Below, one piece after another: positions 9,548 through 20,780 of a DNA stretch of 64,000 nucleotides. The stretch comes from Erodium maritimum (lineage: Eukaryota; Streptophyta; Magnoliopsida; Geraniales; Geraniaceae). The first letter of the stretch is position 1; each line of letters begins with the position of its first letter. The notes below the pieces were generated by a model, which was not told where the DNA came from, ran no database searches, and saw only the letters and a program-made list of their open reading frames with translations. The DNA lies in the NCBI GenBank assembly GCA_963921825.1, contig OY997593.1, positions 54,172,039 to 54,236,038 of the forward strand. The letters are read 5' to 3'. The translations under genes and the position numbers were made by a program.

Positions 9548-10840
9548 ATGTCAGAAGTCAATGATCCTCGTGGACGCCATGCAGAAGCGTCCAGCAAAAC
9601 GGGTAAGAAAACCTCCCAGGACAAATCCACGGACAGATTGTCCACCCTTGAGGCCGAAGTCGGTCGGATCAGCCAAAACTCGGTTGATCTACAGGCTCAA
9701 CTCGAGAGTCTTGACTCCCTCACCCGTCCTCAGCTCACAACCCTCAAAATTGAGCAGAAAATCCATGAACTTAGGTTAACCGCTGTTGAGGTTCAGGTGA
9801 GGAGCATTGCAGACACATTACCTACACTGCCTAAGTAATCAAAGGTCCTCGAGATTGAGGACCGAGTTCAAACCATCGAGGGTACATTGGCTACACTTTC
9901 GGATGAGGACCTACTCAAGTCCGCCCAAACCAGATTGGACGCCGGACTAGAAGCACTCGAAGAAAAAGTAACCGAGAAGCTCGAAACCATCGATGCTACC
10001 ATTGAAGCACGTTTGTCTCAGATGGAACGAGCCATGAGAGAATTTCGCACGGACATCATCCTCTGTAAGCAAGCCATTGCCCCGCGTTCCGAAAGCCTAT
10101 TGGGGCGGGAGACATCTCCACGATTGGACAGTCCTAAACCCCAAACTTATCATGGCGAAAGAGATGCCGAGGCAATCGACAACTTCATATGGCATATGGA
10201 GCATTTCTTCGAGGCTCAAAACATCTCTGACGAGAATGACAAGATACGCCAAACTACCTACTTCCTCCTCGATGATGCACGAACATGGTGGAGACGTAAG
10301 AGCAAGGAGGTGGAGCAAGGAATGTGTTCCATTGCCTCTTGGCAGGTATTCAAAACCGAATTCCAATCTCAGTTCTCTCCCAAAAACGCATTAATGGACA
10401 TCCGCCAGCGAATGCGTCAACTAAGCCACTCTGGCTCTCTGCAAAATTACGTCAAGTAATTCCAGTCCCTCCTACTTCGAGTGGATGATATGAGCGAACC
10501 AGACAAGTTATTCAACTTTATGGATGGGTTGAAACCCTGGGCACAACAGGAACTGAACCGTACGGACATTAGTACCATTGCCGAAGCATTAGACGCAGCC
10601 ACCAAGATCAAAGAATACACCAACCCTTCCAAGGACAAGGCAACGCCCGCAGCCAAAACCCCTGCGGTGCAATCTTATGACAGTTAAGGAAAGGGAAATT
10701 TCAAAGGCAAATCTCAGAATCAAGGGCCCTCCTCGTCAAAACCCCCAACTCCCAAATACCCTTGCTTTATTTTTGGCGGTACCCATTTTACCCGTGAGTG
10801 CCCTCCTCCAGGATGATGAAAATGAGGAACAACCTAGCTC
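9548..10840 (+). pseudogene. Chromovirus gag remnant
   Basis: The start ATG at 9548 follows the primer site. The first part is coiled-coil-like (repeated LE/EVGR/QLESL heptads), then the capsid region follows: TYHGERDAEAIDNFIWHMEH and DDARTWWRRK are hallmarks of Ty3/gypsy Gag. Stops fall at 9836, 10457 and 10685. The zinc knuckle near 10770 reads CFIFGGTHFTREC, with the second Cys of the CX2CX4HX4C pattern replaced by Phe. Gag forms virus-like particles in the cytoplasm (family knowledge), but this copy is dead. Confidence 0.85.
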
Positions 10841-10889
10841 GGTAGAAGAATCAAACTCTACCAGTATGGGTAGTCTAAAAAACTCAGCG

Positions 10890-11450
10890 CTTTGAGAATC
10901 GCGAAAAAACCCGCGAAGGAGACAATTGAAAGCTCAGACCGAGACCTCCTCTATGTCAAAGTTTCAATCCAAGGAAAGACATCCCTTGTTATGATCGATA
11001 CGGAGCCAACACCAACTTCATACGAAGATCAGAGGCTGACCGGTTAGGTCTTAAAATCAAGGAGTTCACGGCCTCCCTTAAGACGGTCAATTCACCCCCT
11101 ATTCGTGTTGAATGACTCATACCAGAGGTGGAAATCCAGTTCAATGCTTGGAAAGGAAAAGTAAACCTAACCGTGACACCCATGGACGACTACGACATTG
11201 TCTTTGGGAAAGAGTTCTTGAAACGAAACCAAGCCTATCCCGTTCCCCACGAAAATTTATTGGTGATCGGATCAGGTGTCCCCACGGTCATTTCAGGCAG
11301 ATCTTCACCCCGTTGAGGCTCATCCTCACATCTACCCCTGTCAGCCATGCAACTTGCAAAAGGCTTGAAGAAGGAAGAAATTACATTCCTCGTAACCCTG
11401 AAAGAAGGAAACACTCCTGTAACCAAGGTCATACCTCCATAGGTCCACAA
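10890..11450 (+). pseudogene. Chromovirus aspartic protease remnant
   Basis: A frame carrying SLVMIDT near 10985 corresponds to the retroviral-type protease active site. A base is missing directly after this Thr codon, so the catalytic loop is frameshifted. The following sequence (DRLGLKIKEF and FGKEFL) matches the rest of the domain in alternate frames. Confidence 0.7.
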
Positions 11451-11451
11451 A

Positions 11452-12800
11452 TTGTTGGCCCAATTCAAAGACGTTATGCCCAATGAGTTACCCAAGGAGC
11501 TCCCGCCAAGAAGGGAGATAGATCATCAATTTGAACTCGAACCTGGACCCAAACCGCCATTCAAGGAACCCTACCGGATGGGTCCACCCGAATGGGAAGA
11601 GCTAAGAAAACAGCTAAGGGAGCTATTGGATAGAAGACTCATCCGACCATCCAAAGCCCCCTACGGAGTGCTAGTACTATTTTAGAAAAAGAAAGACGAC
11701 TCCATGTGTCTATGCATTGACTACCGGGCATTGAATAAGGTAACCATAAAAAATAAATACCCCATTCCACTTATTGCTGACCTCTTTGATCAGCTCGGGC
11801 ATGCCCGATACTTCACGAAATTGGACCTTCAATCGGGGTATTACCAAGTTCAGATAGCCAAAGGAGACGAAGAAAAGACAACATGCGTGACTCGCTATGG
11901 ATCTTACGAGTTTCTGGTGATGCTCTTTGGTCTCTCCAACGCACCTGCCATATTTTGCACCATGATGAATAACGTACTTCGTCCATTCTTTGACCAATTC
12001 GTTGTCGTATACTTAGACGACATTGTCATATACAGTATCACCCTAGAAGATCATGTGCTCTATCTCCAAACAGTACTAGAGACCCTTCGTGCCAACAAAC
12101 TATTCGTCAAGAAGGAGAAGTGTTCATTTGCAGAGAACGAGGTACATTTTCTAGGGCACATCATAAAGGATGGGAAGCTAAAAATGGACCCAGCAAAAGT
12201 CTAAGCCATTCAAGAGTGGAACGCTCCTACAAAAGTCCCAGAACTCTGGTCGTTTCTCGGATTAGTAAATTACTACCGTCGCTTCATTGAGGGCTACTCT
12301 AGGATTGTCGCTCCTTTAACAGACCTACTAAAAAAGGATCAAGATTGGACCTGGATAGAGAGGTGCGAAGCGGCCTTCCAAACATTGAAGGAGGCAGTCA
12401 TGAAAGAACCAGTGATGGCCCTGCCTGATTATTCCAAACCTTTCGAGTTACAAACAGATGCCTCCGACTTCGCTATTGGAGGGGTCTTAATGCAGGACAT
12501 GCATCCCATCGCCTACGAGAGTAAGAAACTGAACGAGATCGAGCAACGTTACACCATTCAAGAGAAGGAACTGACAGCCATAGTGCACTGCTTACATACT
12601 TGGCGACATTAGCTCCTCGGGAACCGGTTCATACTGAAAACGGACAACGTAGTGACCTCCTACTTCCAGTCCCAAAAGAAACTATCGGACAAACAAGCTA
12701 GGTGGCAGGAACTTCTCTCATAATTCGATTACATGCTCGAGTACAAACCTGGGAAAATAAACGTAGTGGCTGATGCTTTAAGCCGCAAAACAACCCTCTC
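11452..12800 (+). pseudogene. Chromovirus reverse transcriptase and RNase H remnant
   Basis: RT motifs in order: CIDYRALNKVTIKNKYPIP (11713 on), FTKLDLQSGYYQV, and the catalytic YLDD at 12010-12021 (VVYLDDIVIY), then FLGHIIKDGKL. After a stop near 12203 the thumb and RNase H follow: [16 protein letters not shown] (TDAS catalytic Asp, near 12455), [16 protein letters not shown], and VVADALSRK near 12765. Stops at 11683, 12203, 12610 and 12721 break the frame, but the spacing of the motifs is normal. Confidence 0.92.
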
Positions 12801-12984
12801 TCCCGTCACATTGATAGAGGGACAACCTTCGGTTAATTCCATCGAAATGGGCACTAGCAGATTCTTTTTGTGAAGGTTTGCAACTTGATCCCATAGCTCA
12901 ATAGCTCATTCGGCTTGCAACTGAAGGAAAGACAAGGCGATTTTGGATCGAAGACGGCCTCCTTTATACCAAGGGACAACGGAT

Positions 12985-13935
12985 ATTTGTATCCAAATGG
13001 GAGAAACTACGACACAATCTGATAAGGGAATGCCATGACACCCAATGGGTGGGACATCCAAGACAACATTGCACCCTAGCGATAATTGAAGCAGCCTACT
13101 ATTGGCCACAAATGAGGGATGACGTCGAACAGTACGTTAAGACTTGCCTGGTATGTCAGCAGGATAAAACCAAACGTCAACTACCCGTGGGTCTGCTCGA
13201 GCCATTACCCATACCTTCAGCCCCTTGGGAAAGCGTAAGCATGGACTTCATAGTCGCACTACCTCGGTCAGAAGGAAGCAGGATTATTATGGTCGTCGTA
13301 GACCGATTCTCAAAATACGCCACTTTCATTCCTACACCCAAAGAATGCAAAGCCAAGACTGCATCCCAACTATTCTTTAAGTACGTGGTCAAATATTGGG
13401 GCTTACCACGTAACATCATTAGTGACCGAGACCCAAGATTCACAGGTAAATTCAGGTCCGAACTCTTCCGTCTAATGGGGTCAGAACTGCAGTTTTCCTC
13501 TAGCTTTCACCCCAAACGGACGGCAAGACTGAACGACTAAATGGGATCCTCGAGGTTTACCTCCGCCACTCTGTCAGTGCCAACCAAACGGATTGGGAGA
13601 GTTTACTTGACATCACCCAATTCTCCTACAATTTACACCGGACCGAGACAACCAACATGAGTCCCTTCGGGTTAGCAACCGGGAGGCAACCCAACACTCC
13701 TATCTCCCTAGAGAATCCATACTTGGGACCTAGCCCGGGAGCTTTCAACTCAGCTCTAACTTGGCACACTCAGACCGGCTTAGCTCAAGCCTATCTCGCC
13801 CGGGCGGGAAGAAAAATTAAGAAGTGGTCAGACAACAGACGACACCCATTGGAGTTTCAGGTTGGAGACCAAGTCATGGTCAAATTCCAAGGGAACCAGC
13901 TGAAAGCAACGCGAAAGCTACCAAAGGTCTATTAA
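12985..13935 (+). pseudogene. Chromovirus integrase remnant
   Basis: The N-terminal zinc-binding HHCC module lies at about 13049-13165 (GHPRQHC ... CLVCQQDK). The catalytic core begins MDFIVALPRSEG (13242), then VVVDRFSKYATF and IISDRDPRFTGK (13414). A stop at 13540 precedes the region that should hold the catalytic Glu. GPR/KPY-like sequence and HPVFHVGNLKPF (about 14020) mark the C-terminal part. Confidence 0.88.
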
Positions 13936-14119
13936 GACCCTATGACGGCCCATTCACCGTCCTTAAAAGAGTTGGCAACGCAGCTTACAACATTGAGTTA
14001 CCCCCTCAATTGAGGATTCACCCCGTGTTTCACGTGGGAAATCTGAAGCCTTTTATAGAGATAAGAGTGCCCTCGAAAGATCAGTTTCAAACCGAGCTCC
14101 ACCAGCGACCTTATTCACT

Positions 14120-14312
14120 CATGATTGGAGGTTCACGCCATACTGGAGGAGAGACGGGTATCTCGGAAAGGGGTTCCAGCCCACACTCAATTCTTAGTTC
14201 ATTGGGAAGACCTTTCCCTTACCAAGGCCACATGGGAGCCAGCTCAATCTCTATGGCAATTCGAAGACCAAGTAAGGAAGTTCCTCGCCGTGACGAGGAC
14301 GTCAGCGGAATA
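14120..14312 (+). pseudogene. C-terminal chromodomain of the integrase
   Basis: FLVHWEDLSLTKATWEPAQS near 14190-14250 is a chromodomain: the aromatic/Trp (HW), the ATWEP segment and the final acidic helix are present. In this family it directs integration to particular chromatin (family knowledge). The open frame ends at TAG 14311-14313, just before the purine tract. Confidence 0.85.
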
Positions 14313-14323
14313 GGTGGGGGAGT
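14312..14323 (+). other. Polypurine tract of the chromovirus
   Basis: AGGTGGGGGAGT directly precedes the 3' LTR (TGTCACGG at 14325). It serves as primer for plus-strand DNA in this class. Confidence 0.75.
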
Positions 14324-14324
14324 C

Positions 14325-14849
14325 TGTCACGGTCCGAGACAATCCACATTGGATTGGCCGAGACCGTGCCAGGCCAAGGCCAAGTTTGGCCAAGGTCCGC
14401 CCGCCACACCAACCAAGTCAGGCCCACATTGGGTCCGTTCCTCCCTCGCACGCCCAAGTTCTAGCCATCCCGCCCCACTCGGTCCTCGCCAGTTCGCGCG
14501 CGCCAACCATCTGGGTCCGCGCGCCCGCCATCCGGTCCTACCATAGTTGGCAGGTTTCCTCTTCCGGAGCAGGTCGGCACCAAGGTCCGCGTCCCAGGCC
14601 CGCGCCCAGCCTACGGATCCGCGCCTAGCACCCGGACCTGCCCCTTTGTTGAAAAAATCATTATGCCTTTGCTTGTAATAAGCTCTCTATCAAATAATAG
14701 ACTTCATTGCTTGCAAAATTCGTTTCTCTCCTTTTGCATACCTCCTCCATTCTCTTCCCAAAGCTTTTCTTAGGTCTTACGAGTCTTATTCTCGTGCCTA
14801 AGAGCTATAATAACTGAGGGGCATACCTGGTTCCTCTCTTTCAGTAATA
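14325..14849 (+). repeat. 3' LTR of the chromovirus, internally deleted
   Basis: 525 bp against 785 bp for the 5' LTR. Two deletions are visible. About 194 bp corresponding to 9104-9297 is removed at a CTTT(G) microhomology and takes out the TATA box. About 58 bp is lost between AGGCCCGC(A/G)CCCAGC direct repeats. The remainder is closely similar. Confidence 0.88.
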
Positions 14850-15304
14850 CAAGTCCCTAACGGGACAAAGGTTGACATCAGCACAATGCTTGAAGAGGCA
14901 GTCCACTATGTCAAGTTCTTGGAGCTTCAAATCAAGGTACTTACTTGTAAATAAAATAAATCTAGGATCTGTTACATGCAACGTAACAAGTTTACTGACA
15001 TGTTTGTTCCTGATTCCGACAGCTTTTGAGTTCCGACAACATGTGGATGTATTCTCCGATTGCTTACGATGGGATGGATATTGCTCACAACGGGAATATG
15101 TGTCCATGACCTTGTGCACATATCTACAACAACATTTAGTCGAAATAGTTCAAGGATAACTATTGTACTGGCTTTGCATACAAACTAATTAATAAAATGT
15201 CTTGTTTGTGTTGGCACGTGATTCGAAGCAAGGTGACTCTGAAGTTCTTTGCCATAATCTTGTTATGTGACCCAGATGATAATAAGGCAATTGCGTGCAT
15301 ATAA

Positions 15305-15893
15305 TCACTTGAGTGACAATGCCAATTCATATATGTGCTACAACATAAGAATTGAGAATAACATCTTAGAGAAACATGAGTTGGGCCGAGTGGAAGCCCA
15401 CATAAGCCCAATGACAACATTACGCATGTTCGATCCGTTTGAAGAGAAGTATAAGCTGTAATTCTGCAACCGGAGTCCGTTTTATGTTGTAATTCAGTTT
15501 GGTGAGGAATTTAAGAAGCGTGCATCCATGGGATTGTTGTAGAATGTGGAGTTGAAGTGTATAAATTATTGGAAACTGAGAGACCCTTAAAGAGACAATA
15601 AATAGAACTGGACTTGTAGTAATGGTTGTAGTTGGAACATCTATAACAAGTGACACCAACACTTATGAGATCAGAACAAAACAGAGCAGAGCAGAGCAAG
15701 CTGTGTCCATTCCATTACGTGTGAGAGAGGTCCATCGGATTTATTGAGTCATAGGAAGTAGCTGGCTGTTCGGTAACTAAAAGAGAAATGAGTGATTCAG
15801 ATATTGAGTATGAACATGAAATTGTATACCTAAAGTGTAGAGTGAGTGAGGCCCAAAACTAACTCCTAAGGTTAGTTGCATTATTAAGTAGTA
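15305..15893. other. No gene recognised
   Basis: No coherent frame or repeat was found after the end of the duplicated bHLH flank. Confidence 0.4.
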
Positions 15894-16043
15894 TTCTAAA
15901 AACCCCGACCAGACCCCACTTAGGCCCCATTTTTTGTTGACCGACCTGATTAATTTCCGATTAATTTGATCAAACCCCGATTAATCTCCGATTAGTCTTC
16001 GAAAGACCCTAACCGCCTGACTAACACCTAGCGATTTTTAGAA
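15894..16043. mobile_element. Small inverted-end repeat (MITE-like, 150 bp)
   Basis: Begins TTCTAAAAACCCCG and ends CTAGCGATTTTTAGAA, which are near inverted complements. The interior repeats CCGATTAATTTG / CCGATTAATCTCC. It has no coding capacity. A convincing target duplication was not found, so the class is open. Confidence 0.45.
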
Positions 16044-18275
16044 CCTTGATTAAGTGTATTATCTTGTGTTGTTAGTGTTACCAACCATTAGTTCATGTTG
16101 AAGAGAGGCCCATGGGAAGGCCCAAAGGACTGATGAGGTTGCATAAAAAGGGAAAGAGGCAGCCATGTGAGCACACTGCCCAGAGAGAGTTTAATAAGGT
16201 TTGAAGCACCAAGAAGCAAGCATTCAAAGAGTGGTCAAAACATTGGGAACCCCAAATACCCTGACTCTTGACTCAGAGTCTATTACTATTACAATTACAA
16301 TTTAGAGAGTCACAGGCACTTTTGCTGAAAGAGATGGGCATCAAAGTGAGTGTAAGCTTGGAGGGTTTAAATTAAACTGTCAGCCAAATGTTCAACGTTC
16401 CTCTCTTGCATTACCATACCACCATTCTATTCTTCAATCTCAAGTGGCATAATTTAAGCATCAGATCCAATTATTACTATTTAATCCATTTTTTAATCAG
16501 CCATTATGTTCATTCTATTTACTTATTTCAAAGTAAAATAAATCTTTTTTTATTGTTAGGCCCCCCAAACATACACTTCACATTAGCACAACAAGGTTTG
16601 GACATGTCTGTAAGACCAGGCAAAGGACACACAGATAGTAGTTAGCATACAATGTATAGCAGCTACCTATTGGAGTTTTCCTCTAGGTTCCATCAGATCC
16701 TTCTCTTTACTGTTTGATAATTTCCAAAATTAGATAAAAACAAACAGAAAATATGAAAGGATGATACACATAAATCCTAACACATTTCTCAATTTTCTTT
16801 CCTGCGTTGCACCCCCTTGAATATAAATCAAGTATTATTCTATATTCTTACACACTAACAAGTATAATGAATGACTACAAGAACTTTAGGGGAATGATAG
16901 TGTGAATCTCTTTCTTTCTTTTTGATTGAGTTGTCTGTTTTTTCGGTTTCCTTTGTTTTCGAAGTTGAATTTTCTGTGACCTTTCTAGAGAAGGGTGAAA
17001 GTATCTGATGAAAGCTTATAGTCCGATCTTTTTTATCCTTTCTGGAGTAATTTTTTTTTAATAAAACCATCATTTATATATATAAAAAACAAGTATAATG
17101 TAGCAGGGATTGCATCCCCTTGAATATTTTGTAGTGAGTGTCATGTTAAATTGACACAGTGTATGAATTTATCCTACACAGTATAGGTTTGTTGCTTGCT
17201 GGTGGAGCTATCTAATTTCCAAGTTGGGTTAAAAAATGTTGAAGCTTAATTCCAATACAACATGCTACCATGGACAGTCTAATCAGGGGGCCTTTTTCAT
17301 GCAAAATAATTAGGGCTCCACACAAATAAAAACTCATGTCCTTTTCCCAAACATCATTAAAAAGGGAAAGAGAAAGGGAAATAGAAAAAGGTGGGCTTGA
17401 GAAGGGAGAGTGAGGGTCAGGTGGTTTCTAAATGGGAGAAAAGAGAGGAGCAAAGCAAGGCTTTTCTAGGGTGAGCCCTGGCCTCTAATTATATATCCTT
17501 CAAGTTGAGATGAGACCTAAACTTGACAATAATGATACAATTATGTACTAGTGTATGCTCCCCATCTAGCCACCAGTCATGGCCAATGTCCATCATCATA
17601 TCATCATTCAACTTCATTTTTACACCTTATTCTATTTGGAATTATCATGAATTCTTCATCATCTTCTTCCTATACAGTGGATATCAATAGGCTTTATTGG
17701 AGATTATTTTCCATATTTATTTGAATGATGTGGACCTTTTTTATTTACCAAAACTATTTACTTAAAAGTCGAAATTATGATAGGTTAGTGTGGAAGAGAA
17801 GAGAAATGGTCTCAAATCTCAATAAACCAGCCATGCACAAAGAGAAGAGGATGAGTGTGAAGTAAACAATACGGTGGTCATCTCCACCAAACCATTAATA
17901 TTCCATTCACCAACATTTATGGACCTTCATTTCGGGATCCCAATCCTTTCGTTTTCTCATCATTTTGCCAATGCATTAAACTATATGTATGCCATTTGGG
18001 TCATTGTAAATTGGGTTCATTACTGTTGAGACTTGATCAACTCTATTTTTTTTCCATGCGTCAATAGTTGAGTTGTAAAATAGGTATTTCTTTTTATTTT
18101 AATAGGATAACTTCATTTCCTTTATTTTAATCAGCATAACAGTATTATAAATTTCTTCATTTTTAGAGATCGAGAAGAGAAGACAAAGAAAAATCTAGCT
18201 ACAGTAACCCAACAAGCCAAAGAAGGATTCAAGGCTATAAAAGATAGTTACATTCTAAACTACTAAAAGAGCTTA
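16044..18275. other. AT-rich intergenic DNA
   Basis: No protein-like frame, RNA gene or long repeat was found. Some T/A-rich tracts are present. Confidence 0.45.
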
Positions 18276-18555
18276 GAGCATCCACAGTGGGCTGGCTGGG
18301 AGCAAAAACGAGAAGAGAGAGTCTAAAAAAGAAGAGAGAGAAATTAATTTAAAATTGCTTGCTGGGAGTGTTGGTTGTTAGCTCATCGCCAGCCCTTATC
18401 GCTGGCGGGGAGCAAAAATATGATGGAAAGGGTTATCATAAAGCCAACCAAAAGGGCTACCATTGTGGGGTGCTGGCTGGGAGTGCTGGCTGTAAGCCAA
18501 AAAAATGATTTTTTATTGTCCCCGCCAGCTGCCAGCGAGATGGTTGCGGATGCTC
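18276..18555. mobile_element. PIF/Harbinger-like MITE (280 bp)
   Basis: Ends GAGCATCCACAGTGG and ...GCGGATGCTC form inverted repeats (GAGCATCC[A/G]CA). It is flanked by TTA on both sides (18273-18275 and 18556-18558), matching the three-base TWA target of PIF/Harbinger elements. The interior has repeated CTGGCTGGGAG / GGGAGCAAAAA words and no ORF. Confidence 0.75.
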
Positions 18556-18614
18556 TTACAATCAAGCCTTAACACAAAAAGAGCTATAAAAGATGATGCA
18601 AGGAAAACAATAAA

Positions 18615-18726
18615 TGTTGAAGTATAAGTCTCATATTGAAAGTGTATGGACGAATTGAACACTCGATAAGTATATTAATGCCTCCACCCATCAGTTTGAG
18701 TTTTTGGGTTGGATTGGGCGTTTTCA
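18615..18726 (+). repeat. Very short copia 5' LTR (112 bp)
   Basis: Starts TGTTGAAGTATAAG and ends GGGCGTTTTCA, and is followed at once by the primer site TGGTATCAGAGC (18727-18738). No second LTR was found downstream. Confidence 0.72.
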
Positions 18727-19440
18727 TGGTATCAGAGCAAAACAGCTTTGACATAGGAAACAACGTGGCTAGCAATGGTGAGGGATTTGGGATGGCTGCC
18801 AACTCTACTGGGACAACCATCACAAACACTTCCCCATTCTACCTACACCCATCTAATAACCCCAGAATGGTGTTTATCACGCAACCGCTGAACTCTTCCG
18901 ACGCTAATTATTTTGCTTGGCATTGTCACCTTCGTGACGCCCTCCAATACAAACACAAGGTAGAATTTGTGGATGGATCCATTAATAAACTTGATGCTCA
19001 ATTCAGGAACTTTCAACTGTGGCTCCAGTGCAATGCATTAGTGAAGTCCTGATTACTCAATTCCTTGAGAATTGCAGCTTGATTGTGTCCACGCCGAAAC
19101 AACAAGGCAGATTTGGATAGATCTTGAGCAATGATTCACCTAAGGAATTGCCTCGCACGTCACACCATTGCTCTGCTGCAACAAGAGAGACGGCCAGTCT
19201 CAATATATTATGGTAAGATGAAATCAGCATGTGACGGGTTACATGGTTTACGTCCTATCATTACTTGTACTTGTGGTCTTTGTACCTGTAATGTGGCCAA
19301 GAATATGCAGGTTATGAGGGAAGAAGAACAAGTGTGCGATTCTCTATTAGGACTAGATGACGAGTACACCATTATTAGATCTCACATACTGAGTCTCTAG
19401 CCCTTACTTGTCCTAGGTCGGACATATGTTGTTGTTGCAA
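18727..19440 (+). pseudogene. Ty1/copia gag remnant
   Basis: The primer site TGGTATCAGAGC is followed by a frame with NTSPFYLHPSNNPRMVF and then ITQPLNSSDANYFAW, the N-terminus of plant copia Gag (UBN2/DUF4219 type). FVDGSI, LWLQCNALVKS, VSIYYGKMKS and CDSLLGLDDEYTIIRSHIL follow in alternating frames. Several stops break it. Protease, integrase and RT are absent, so the element is truncated on its 3' side. Confidence 0.85.
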
Positions 19441-19804
19441 AAGAAGAGACACAACGACAGGTCACGGTGTCACAAGCTCCTCCATACGATGTCGTTGTCA
19501 TGGTTGTCTGCCGCAGAGATAGGGACGTCTAACATCGTCTCAACAGACGAGCGAACCAAGGACAAACCTCGCTGCAAGGAGACAGAACCATACACGCCGT
19601 TGCAACCAGTACGGGAAGACGAGTCACAATTCCAACACCTATTCATCATTTTTAGGCCTACAAATCAAATTCTATCTGACTTTGTGAAGAACCTTCTTTG
19701 TGATTGTCCTATTCTAAATGAACCTTCTCTGTCATTTTTCCATCTCATTAATAACTCCCTTAGGATATTTGTATAGTGACATAATAAAGAGGAAAGGAGC
19801 TAAG

Positions 19805-20215
19805 TTATGATTTAATGAGAGTGAGTCTTCCACCAAAGGATCTAGATTTTGCTTGCCACAGTCCCAACTTCTTTTTGAATTTATTCACAACTGATTCCCA
19901 TGTCTTCTTCCTCCTAGTATTGGCCCCTAATTGGAATCCCAAATACTCAAAAGGTAATTGAATATAACTGCAACCCAAGATTTCAGTGACCTCTTCCAAG
20001 CTGATTCAGTTTGGATTTAAAACAAGAACTTTAGATTTTTGAAAGTTGATCTTCAAACCTGTTTCCCGTTGCAGACACTTGAGAGTATGTTTCAAGTTGA
20101 TAGCTTGTTGCTTGCCTGCCTTAACAAAAATCAAAGTGTCATCTGCAAATTGAAGATGAGAAATTTCAGGACTCTGGTTGTTGCATTTAATTCCTGAGAA
20201 CATTCCCAATGGTTC
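19805..20215 (-). pseudogene. LINE reverse transcriptase, second half (minus strand)
   Basis: Contains LQFADDTLIFVKAG, the LINE form of the catalytic FADD box, then TGLKINFQKSK, LPFEYLGFQLGANTRRKKTW and FGGRLTLIKS. These are the palm/thumb motifs that follow the first half found next door in the opposite orientation. A stop separates two frames. It is truncated after LIKS, with no poly(A) end. Confidence 0.88.
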
Positions 20216-20780
20216 ACTTGATACCCCTGAGGAATATAGGCATATCAGTCTTATTAGTAGTACTTATAAGGTTATTTCTAAAGTCCTTATTGTTAGACTA
20301 AAACCTATGATGAATATATTGGTGCATGATGTGTAATCTGGCTTTATTGTTGACAGAAAAATATTGGATGGAATCCTTATTGCTTCTGAACTCATTCATT
20401 ACATTATAAATTCAAGTCAGGAAGTTATTGTGTTCAATGTGGATTTTGAGAAAGCTTATGATCATGTACATTGGGAAGCTCTAATTAATCTACTTCAAAT
20501 CATGGGTTTTGGTTCTCTCTGGATTTCCTGGACCTCTGAATGTATCAAACTTGGTCCTCAATTCTTATCAATGGATCTCCCTTTGGCTCTCTCTGGATTT
20601 CCTGCATCTCTGAATGTATCAAAGCTTGGTCCTCAATTCTTATCAGTGGATCTCCCTCTGATGATTTTTCTTTACAGAGAGGTTTAAGACAAGGGTGCTC
20701 CTTATCCCCTTTGCTATTTGCTCTGATTGCAGAAAGTCTCCACCAACTGATGGTCAAAGAGATTGAGTTGAGACTGTTTT
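20216..20780 (+). pseudogene. LINE reverse transcriptase, first half (plus strand, inverted relative to second half)
   Basis: YRHISLISSTYKVISKVL, ILDGILIASELIH, NVDFEKAYDHVHWEAL and GLRQGCSLSPLLF are the finger/palm motifs of plant L1 RT. The frame ends EIELRLF, where the minus-strand half begins (PLGMFSG), so the halves were once contiguous. A 74-bp tandem duplication (20511-20584 and 20585-20659) and a stop disrupt it. Confidence 0.88.

Larger units (their letters stand above)
8715..14849 (+). mobile_element. Degenerate Ty3/gypsy chromovirus inserted in bHLH copy 2
   Basis: Complete architecture: 5' LTR (8715-9499), tRNA-iMet-type primer site (9502-9514), gag, protease, reverse transcriptase, RNase H, integrase, chromodomain, polypurine tract (about 14312-14323), 3' LTR (14325-14849). 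Domain order RT-RH-IN-chromodomain places it in the chromoviruses. At least seven in-frame stops and several frameshifts mean it cannot encode its own proteins. The host exon CCTAG/AGTCCC is split. The exact 5-bp duplication is blurred because the last bases of the LTRs differ. Confidence 0.93.
7823..15304 (+). pseudogene. RSL4-like bHLH copy 2, split by a retrotransposon
   Basis: This is a duplicate of 752-2080. Exon 1 (ATG 7899) has an in-frame TGA after codon 45 (near 8034), a 3-bp deletion, and a 1-bp deletion near the codons for the Met-Asp-Ile motif. Exon 2 (from 8263) ends in TAG where copy 1 has CAG of QSLYAR. The acceptor before exon 3 reads GG (8664-8665), exactly as in copy 1. Exon 3 begins at 8666, is cut at 8714 by the chromovirus, and resumes at about 14852 with the same reading sense ([13 protein letters not shown]). 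Exon 4 ends TGA 15107-15109. The 3' flank is shared to about 15304. It is clearly non-functional. Confidence 0.9.
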
